A DNA stretch of 64,000 bases from Enterococcus rotai (GTDB lineage Bacteria > Bacillota > Bacilli > Lactobacillales > Enterococcaceae): NCBI RefSeq assembly GCF_001465345.1, contig NZ_CP013655.1, positions 1,501,349 through 1,565,348 of the forward strand. The letters are read 5' to 3'. Shown piece by piece: positions 59,716-64,000 of this stretch. The notes under the pieces were generated by a model. That model made no database searches, was not told where the DNA came from, and saw only the letters and a list, made by a program, of their open reading frames with translations. The position numbers and the translations under genes are program-made. Position 1 is the stretch's first letter; each line of letters opens with the position of its first letter.

Positions 59716-60642
59716 ATGAAGTTAGCGACAAGAATCAATTCATTTTTACCAAAATTCAATAATGATGTAGAAGAAGTCTTGCAAGAATTTAATCGCTTAG
59801 GATTAACACATGTTGATTTTAATTATCCAGAACATGTAGAAACGATTTCTGCTAAAAAAATGAAAGGGATTTTACAAGCCAATAAGTTACAGGCTAATGG
59901 GGTTGCTTTACGGTTTCGAGATGAATTTATCAACGGGGAACTTGGGAATGCTGATCAAAGGATTTCAATGAAAGCAATACAGTTATGTAAAGAAGCCTGT
60001 GATTACTGCCGTGAAGTCGGGGGCGAAGTTGTGACTATTTGGTTAGGCTTTGATGGGTTTGATTACTCATTTCAGATCGATTATGAAAAAGTTTGGAATC
60101 AAATTAAAGACTGTCTGATCGAAATCACTGATTACGCACCAGACCTTAAGATCAGTATTGAATATAAGCCGTTCCAACCAAGAGCGTATGCCTTTTTAGA
60201 TAGTTTTGGAGTAGCGTTATCAATGATTCATGAGGTCGGTCGTGAGAATTTGGGCATTACGTTAGATTATTGTCATATGCTGATGAAACATGAAAATCCT
60301 GCATATGGAGCAAGCATTTTAGGTAGTCGAGAAAAATTGTTTGGGGTTCATCTAAATGATGGCTATGGATTGAATGATGATGGTTTGATGATCGGGACAA
60401 GTACACTGATCAAAACGATCGAATTTATCTATTATACGAAACTGCATAACTACGATCATGCGTTTTATTTTGATACATTCCCAGTGATTGAAGAGCCAGT
60501 AGCTGAATGTGAAAGAAACATCAAGATGATCAAAAAAATCGATTCGATCATAGATAGATTAGGGATGGACTATATCGCCGAGCTAATCAAGAAAAATAGT
60601 GGATTGAAAGTAAGTGATTTAGTATTAGAAATCTTAATTTAA
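59716..60642 (+). CDS. Sugar phosphate isomerase/epimerase (TIM barrel, AP endonuclease 2 fold)
   Basis: A 308-residue protein with the xylose isomerase-like TIM barrel: metal ligands in SIEYKPFQPRAY (Glu), TLDYCHML (Asp, His) and VHLNDGYG (His, Asp), and FYFDTFP at the end. The exact substrate cannot be read. In the Listeria D-allose cassette (lmo0734-lmo0739) a gene of this type follows the RpiB-like gene and precedes the PTS gene, the same order as here. AAGGAGGA lies upstream of the ATG; an internal promoter is present. Its stop codon is within a long hairpin. Confidence 0.8.
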   Translation: MKLATRINSFLPKFNNDVEEVLQEFNRLGLTHVDFNYPEHVETISAKKMKGILQANKLQANGVALRFRDEFINGELGNADQRISMKAIQLCKEACDYCREVGGEVVTIWLGFDGFDYSFQIDYEKVWNQIKDCLIEITDYAPDLKISIEYKPFQPRAYAFLDSFGVALSMIHEVGRENLGITLDYCHMLMKHENPAYGASILGSREKLFGVHLNDGYGLNDDGLMIGTSTLIKTIEFIYYTKLHNYDHAFYFDTFPVIEEPVAECERNIKMIKKIDSIIDRLGMDYIAELIKKNSGLKVSDLVLEILI

Positions 60643-60658
60643 GATTTCTAATACTAAA
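60618..60658. repeat. Perfect 19-bp inverted repeat over the stop codon of the isomerase gene
   Basis: TTTAGTATTAGAAATCTTA, loop ATT, and its exact complement. The left arm is coding (last codons), the stop is in the centre and the right arm is intergenic. No T run, so it is not a normal terminator; it may stabilise the mRNA or lower translation of the PTS gene 37 bp downstream. Confidence 0.7.
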
Positions 60659-60694
60659 TTCTAACAATAAAAAGAATCAGGGGAGTGAATAAAG

Positions 60695-62068
60695 ATGGAT
60701 TTCAAATTAGCAGCAAAAGAAATTTTAGAAAATGTTGGCGGCGCAGATAATTTAGCGAATATGACACATTGTGCTACACGATTGAGATTAACATTGAAAG
60801 ATCCTTCTAAGGCAAACGATGAGGCAATCAAAGAGATTGATGGTGTTGTCAATATTGTCAACAAAGCTGGACAATATCAAATTTTGATTGGAACTGAAGT
60901 ACCGAAGTTATACGATGAATTTGAAGCGTTAGTTACAGGCGATGATGGCAGCGTTCAAGTAAATAATAATGGTGGAATTTCTGGTAACATTATTAGTACT
61001 ATTTTTTCAGCTATCTCAGCCATTTTTGCTCCATTATTACCTGCTTTAGCGGGTTCTGGTATTCTACGAGGCTTGTTAATCTTAGCTGTGCAAACGGGTA
61101 TTTTATCCGAAGCTAGTGGAACGTATAGTATTTTAAATGTTGCGTCAATGAGTGTCTTTTATTTTTTACCAGTATTGTTAGCGTTTACTTCAGCTAGAAG
61201 GTTTGGCGCTAGTCCTTATTTATCTGCATTGATAGGTGCAGCATTACTAAATCCAGAATTTATTGCATTGATGGGAGATACTGGAAATGGTGCTACAACA
61301 AGCTTTTTAAAAATCCCTGTTGTTTTAATGAATTATAATTCTACAGTTGTTCCCATTATTCTCTCAATTTGGGCGTTTTCTTATCTGTATAAGTTTTTAG
61401 ATAAAAAAGTTCCAGAAACACTAAAATTAGTTATTATTCCATTAATTTCTCTAGCAGTTATGATCCCTTTGACGGTGATTGTCATTGGTCCGATTGGTGT
61501 TTATAGTGGTGAAGCTGTTGCACAAGTTGTTAATTGGCTGATTGAACGCAGCAGTATTTTAACTGGTATCTTGATTGGCGGTGGTTGGAGTGTTCTTGTA
61601 AGTTTAGGGATTCACTGGGCCGTTAATCCAATCATGATCAACAATGTTTCAACTTATGGTTTTGATTATATTGTCCCATTCACGTTTGCCTGTAACTTTG
61701 CGGTAATTGGGACGACGATCGGTGTCTATTTTAAAGCAAGAAATAATAAGCTCCGTAGTTTTGCTGTCACTGGTTTAGTCACAGTTGCTCTTTCAGCGAT
61801 TATTGAGCCTACTTTATTCGGTTTATTAGTAAAAAATAAAAAGTTGTTTTTAGCGCAAATCATTGGTGGGGCTGTAGGCGGGGCTTATTTAGGCTTAACC
61901 AAAGTAGTAACAAACGCCTTTGTATTTGGTAGTGTGACAACGTTCCCTGCTTTTGTGACCGATAATGCATCAAATTTTATTCAAGCGATGATTGGATTAG
62001 GGATCTCGTTAGCAGTATCAGCTATTTTAGCTTATATGTTTATGGAAAGGGAAGAAATGTTATCTTAA
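60695..62068 (+). CDS. PTS permease EIIBC of the allose-type operon
   Basis: A 457-residue PTS transporter of the glucose/beta-glucoside family. EIIB has phospho-Cys in [11 protein letters not shown] (Cys26), EIIC follows from about residue 100 with ten or so hydrophobic segments, the substrate loop ALSAIIEPTLFGLL and the GIHWAVNPIMINN re-entrant region. No EIIA domain is present, so phosphate must come from an EIIA encoded elsewhere (for example an EIIA-Glc-type protein). The substrate is inferred as D-allose from the neighbours. Confidence 0.88.
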   Translation: MDFKLAAKEILENVGGADNLANMTHCATRLRLTLKDPSKANDEAIKEIDGVVNIVNKAGQYQILIGTEVPKLYDEFEALVTGDDGSVQVNNNGGISGNIISTIFSAISAIFAPLLPALAGSGILRGLLILAVQTGILSEASGTYSILNVASMSVFYFLPVLLAFTSARRFGASPYLSALIGAALLNPEFIALMGDTGNGATTSFLKIPVVLMNYNSTVVPIILSIWAFSYLYKFLDKKVPETLKLVIIPLISLAVMIPLTVIVIGPIGVYSGEAVAQVVNWLIERSSILTGILIGGGWSVLVSLGIHWAVNPIMINNVSTYGFDYIVPFTFACNFAVIGTTIGVYFKARNNKLRSFAVTGLVTVALSAIIEPTLFGLLVKNKKLFLAQIIGGAVGGAYLGLTKVVTNAFVFGSVTTFPAFVTDNASNFIQAMIGLGISLAVSAILAYMFMEREEMLS

Positions 62069-62190
62069 AAACGTCAAAGAACTTCTTTCAAATTCGTTTA
62101 TTTCGTTACTATTTATCCATATTTATGGTATTTTAAGAATGTATATCCTTCTTGAACTAGTTCGTAATGAAAAAATGAAAGGAGTTTCTT

Positions 62191-62928
62191 ATGATTCCCT
62201 ATGTACGACAAGAGAAAATTATAGAAATACTAGAAAATAGAGAGCTGATCAAAATCGAAGAACTACAAACCTTAATTCCGGAAGTATCTATGTCTACTCT
62301 TCGACGTGATTTAAAAGAGCTTGAAGGGTTAAATAAGGTCCAAACTTTGTCAGGAGGCGCTGTCAAGATTTGTTCAAGTGTTTCGGAGCTACCTATGTCA
62401 ACCAAATCTAGTTTACAAACAAAAGAAAAACTTTATATTGCTGAATTGGCTGCTCGTGAGGTTGTCACTGGAGAAACGATTTATCTAGATTCTGGTTCCA
62501 CATGTACGACATTATTAAGAGAATTACTTAAAAAGAAAATCAAGATCATTACTACAAATACGGATGTTTTTCGATTGACGGGAGAATTTGAAGCAGAGAT
62601 CACAGTTTTAGGTGGAACTTACGATCCTAAAATTTCATCATTAAGTGGTCCGTTAGCTGAAGCAAACATTCAAAAATATGTCTTTGATAAAGCGTTTCTA
62701 GGCGCAAACGGGATTGATTTAAAATTTGGTGTAACGACGCCAAATTTAGTTGAAGCAATCAAAAAAAAGACCGTCATCGATCATGCGAAAAAGTCATTTT
62801 TGTTATGTGATAGTTCTAAGTTTCATAAATCATCTGCAGTGAAATCCTTTGATTTGAATGAAGTTATTTTGATTTCGGATAAAGAGGATTCAGAGTTGAG
62901 TAAAGCAATGAAGATTATTGCGAAATAA
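62191..62928 (+). CDS. DeoR family regulator
   Basis: A 245-residue regulator. N-terminal DeoR helix-turn-helix (RQEKIIEILENRELIKIEELQTLIPEVSMSTLRRDLKELE, 6-46) and the DeoRC sensor domain with LDSGSTCTTLLREL, TTNTDV, FLGANGID and LLCDSSKFHKSS (sugar-phosphate binding). It follows the PTS gene by 122 bp; it may control this operon in addition to the LacI repressor, sensing an intermediate such as allulose 6-phosphate, or control a distant one. AAAGGAG precedes the ATG. Confidence 0.9.
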   Translation: MIPYVRQEKIIEILENRELIKIEELQTLIPEVSMSTLRRDLKELEGLNKVQTLSGGAVKICSSVSELPMSTKSSLQTKEKLYIAELAAREVVTGETIYLDSGSTCTTLLRELLKKKIKIITTNTDVFRLTGEFEAEITVLGGTYDPKISSLSGPLAEANIQKYVFDKAFLGANGIDLKFGVTTPNLVEAIKKKTVIDHAKKSFLLCDSSKFHKSSAVKSFDLNEVILISDKEDSELSKAMKIIAK

Positions 62929-62962
62929 GGGGAGGCACAATAAAGTGTGCGTTTTCTAAAAG

Positions 62963-63018
62963 AAAATAAGTATCTAGGATATAACTCGCCGAGTTATATC
63001 CCAGATACTTATTTTTTC
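62963..63018. terminator. Terminator after the DeoR gene (ATAACTC core)
   Basis: AAAATAAGTATCT-A-GGATATAACTCG, short loop, CGAGTTATATCC-C-AGATACTTATTTT, about 24 bp. The GATATAACTC core is shared with the terminator at 24064-24107. Confidence 0.8.
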
Positions 63019-63197
63019 ACATTTTTCCTACGCAAATTGAAATGCTAGAACGAAACAGGCTCTGATATTGAAACCAGTTTCCTCATTATAATCATTTAAG
63101 CACGATTAGCGGTAGGACTTTCGATGTATTTACTTTGAGGTTTTTGTGTTGTAAGGTAAGGATAATGTAATAGATATTTCTATAAGAAGGTGTAATA

Positions 63198-63284
63198 ATG
63201 TCAACTTTATTAATCGTTTTTTCCTGTGCTACTGTAGCAATAGTAGGCGGGTGGGTTGCTAATAAAAAGCGATCTAAAAAATAA
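63198..63284 (+). CDS. 28-residue membrane peptide
   Basis: ATG at 63198 with AGAAGG 7 bp upstream; the product (MSTLLIVFSCATVAIVGGW, then VANKKRSKK) has one hydrophobic helix of about 20 residues and a strongly basic C-terminus, so it would insert in the membrane with its tail inside. A perfect 20-bp hairpin starts 5 bp after the stop. The combination of ribosome-binding site, topology and hairpin suggests a real small protein. It could be a toxin of type I toxin-antitoxin type or a small regulator; the sequence does not decide. Confidence 0.5.
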   Translation: MSTLLIVFSCATVAIVGGWVANKKRSKK

Positions 63285-63289
63285 ACATT

Positions 63290-63335
63290 GTATGGGACGC
63301 TAGTTAGAAAATTTCTTCTAACTAGCGTCCCATAC
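63290..63335. terminator. Perfect 20-bp hairpin after the small peptide gene
   Basis: GTATGGGACGCTAGTTAGAA, loop AATTTC, and the exact complementary arm. No T run follows, so termination strength is unclear; the position between a small ORF and a converging permease gene suits a bidirectional terminator. Confidence 0.55.
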
Positions 63336-63373
63336 TCAGGAATATAATTTAAAAATGTTCATATAAATCATCA

Positions 63374-64000
63374 TCAACTTCTCAACCCGCGGCCTCTATC
63401 AATCAAATACCAACAAACTGCATAAAGCACAGAGATAAAGAGAATCAAAATAACTAGAGACAAAATGATCGGGACATCGATCGTACCGAGGAAACCATAT
63501 CTAAAGCCCGAAATCATATAGACGATCGGATTGACTTTAGAGATGGCTTGCCAAATCGGTGGTAACATTGAGATTGCGTAAAAGACACCACCAAGATAGG
63601 TTAATGGTTGCAAAACAAATGTTGGAACGATAGAGACATCATCAAAAGATTGGGCAAATATCCCATTTAATAAACCAGCTAATGAAAATAAAATAGCGGT
63701 CATAAGAAGGGTAATAATCACAATCGACCAAGAATAAACATGAAGTGGCACGAAGAATAACGAAATGATGGTTACAAGTGTCCCAACTAGAACACTTCTG
63801 CCCAAGCCGCCAAAGACAAATCCCCAAATAATAATGTGGGTTGGCACTGGCGCAACGAGTAATTCTTCAATATTTTTCTGGAACTTCTGTGAGAAAAATG
63901 AAGAAGAAACATTCGCATAAGAACTGGTGATAACAGACATCATGATCAGACCTGGAACAATAAATTCCATATAAGAAAATCCTTCCATCTGTCCGATTCG
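63374..64000 (-). CDS. ABC-2 type permease, 5' end missing
   Basis: About 208 C-terminal residues of an ABC-2 permease of the YadH/NodJ/DrrB type; the frame runs off the right edge. Visible are GFSYMEFIVPGLIMMSVITSSYANVSSSFF (family segment after the first helix), QKFQKNIEELLVAPVPTHIIIWG (typical ABC-2 signature in the coupling loop), four membrane helices and the final LIDRGRGLRS tail. An ATPase gene would be expected upstream, outside the window. Substrate unknown. Confidence 0.88.
   Translation of the reverse strand, partial: RIGQMEGFSYMEFIVPGLIMMSVITSSYANVSSSFFSQKFQKNIEELLVAPVPTHIIIWGFVFGGLGRSVLVGTLVTIISLFFVPLHVYSWSIVIITLLMTAILFSLAGLLNGIFAQSFDDVSIVPTFVLQPLTYLGGVFYAISMLPPIWQAISKVNPIVYMISGFRYGFLGTIDVPIILSLVILILFISVLYAVCWYLIDRGRGLRS

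Overview
This window is low-GC Firmicute DNA. Gene content and order point to Enterococcus, most likely a relative of the E. faecalis group: a PrsA/HIT/Ecs/YhaM block, WxL cell-surface clusters, an Mga-like regulator, an LXG toxin module and many phosphotransferase sugar operons. Species cannot be fixed from sequence reading alone. No rRNA, tRNA, CRISPR array or intact transposase was found.

Layout. 1-15,140 is conserved core: the end of a yhaO-like nuclease gene, yhaN, the exoribonuclease yhaM and an ASCH gene, converging on the foldase gene prsA; then ytxH-like and hit genes back to back with ecsA-ecsB-dat; ccrZ-trmB; a small PepSY-like membrane gene; pepA-thioredoxin; a universal stress gene and ytpR. 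15,295-24,600 is accessory: a lipoprotein, a flavoprotein without its redox disulfide, a tyrosine phosphatase and a 1140-residue adhesin with three almost identical 561-bp repeats. 24,670-26,891 holds htrA and rlmH, separated by a dense cluster of DnaA boxes. 26,996-30,865 is a type VII secretion toxin module (two small helper proteins, an LXG toxin, a likely immunity gene), followed by DUF960, RadC-like and small genes, the last two broken by in-frame stops. 31,255-34,273 holds an unknown lipoprotein and an XpaC-like pair.

34,318-44,615 is carbohydrate metabolism: an AraC regulator and alpha-galactosidase, then a sucrose regulon (scrA plus an alpha-glucosidase on one strand, scrB-scrR-scrK on the other, with facing promoters). 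44,948-50,284 holds an unknown membrane protein behind a promoter-terminator leader, an ABC exporter with a LytTR-DUF3021 pair, and a DinB protein. 50,355-57,136 is a WxL surface cluster on the minus strand with an Mga-like regulator, plus the wreck of a second WxL locus. 57,231-62,928 looks like a D-allose operon: LacI repressor, 3-epimerase, RpiB-type isomerase, TIM-barrel isomerase, PTS permease and a DeoR regulator. The window ends in an ABC-2 permease that runs off the edge.

The observations most worth following up are: (1) the pepA leader, where a 92-nt segment closed by an 8-bp inverted repeat separates a perfect Shine-Dalgarno sequence from the start codon; (2) six DnaA boxes between htrA and rlmH with no dnaA nearby; (3) the LXG toxin with an unassigned C-terminal domain; (4) three in-frame TAA codons in otherwise open genes; (5) a WxL gene that appears to start at ATT; and (6) a promoter followed at once by an intrinsic terminator ahead of the 589-residue membrane protein.
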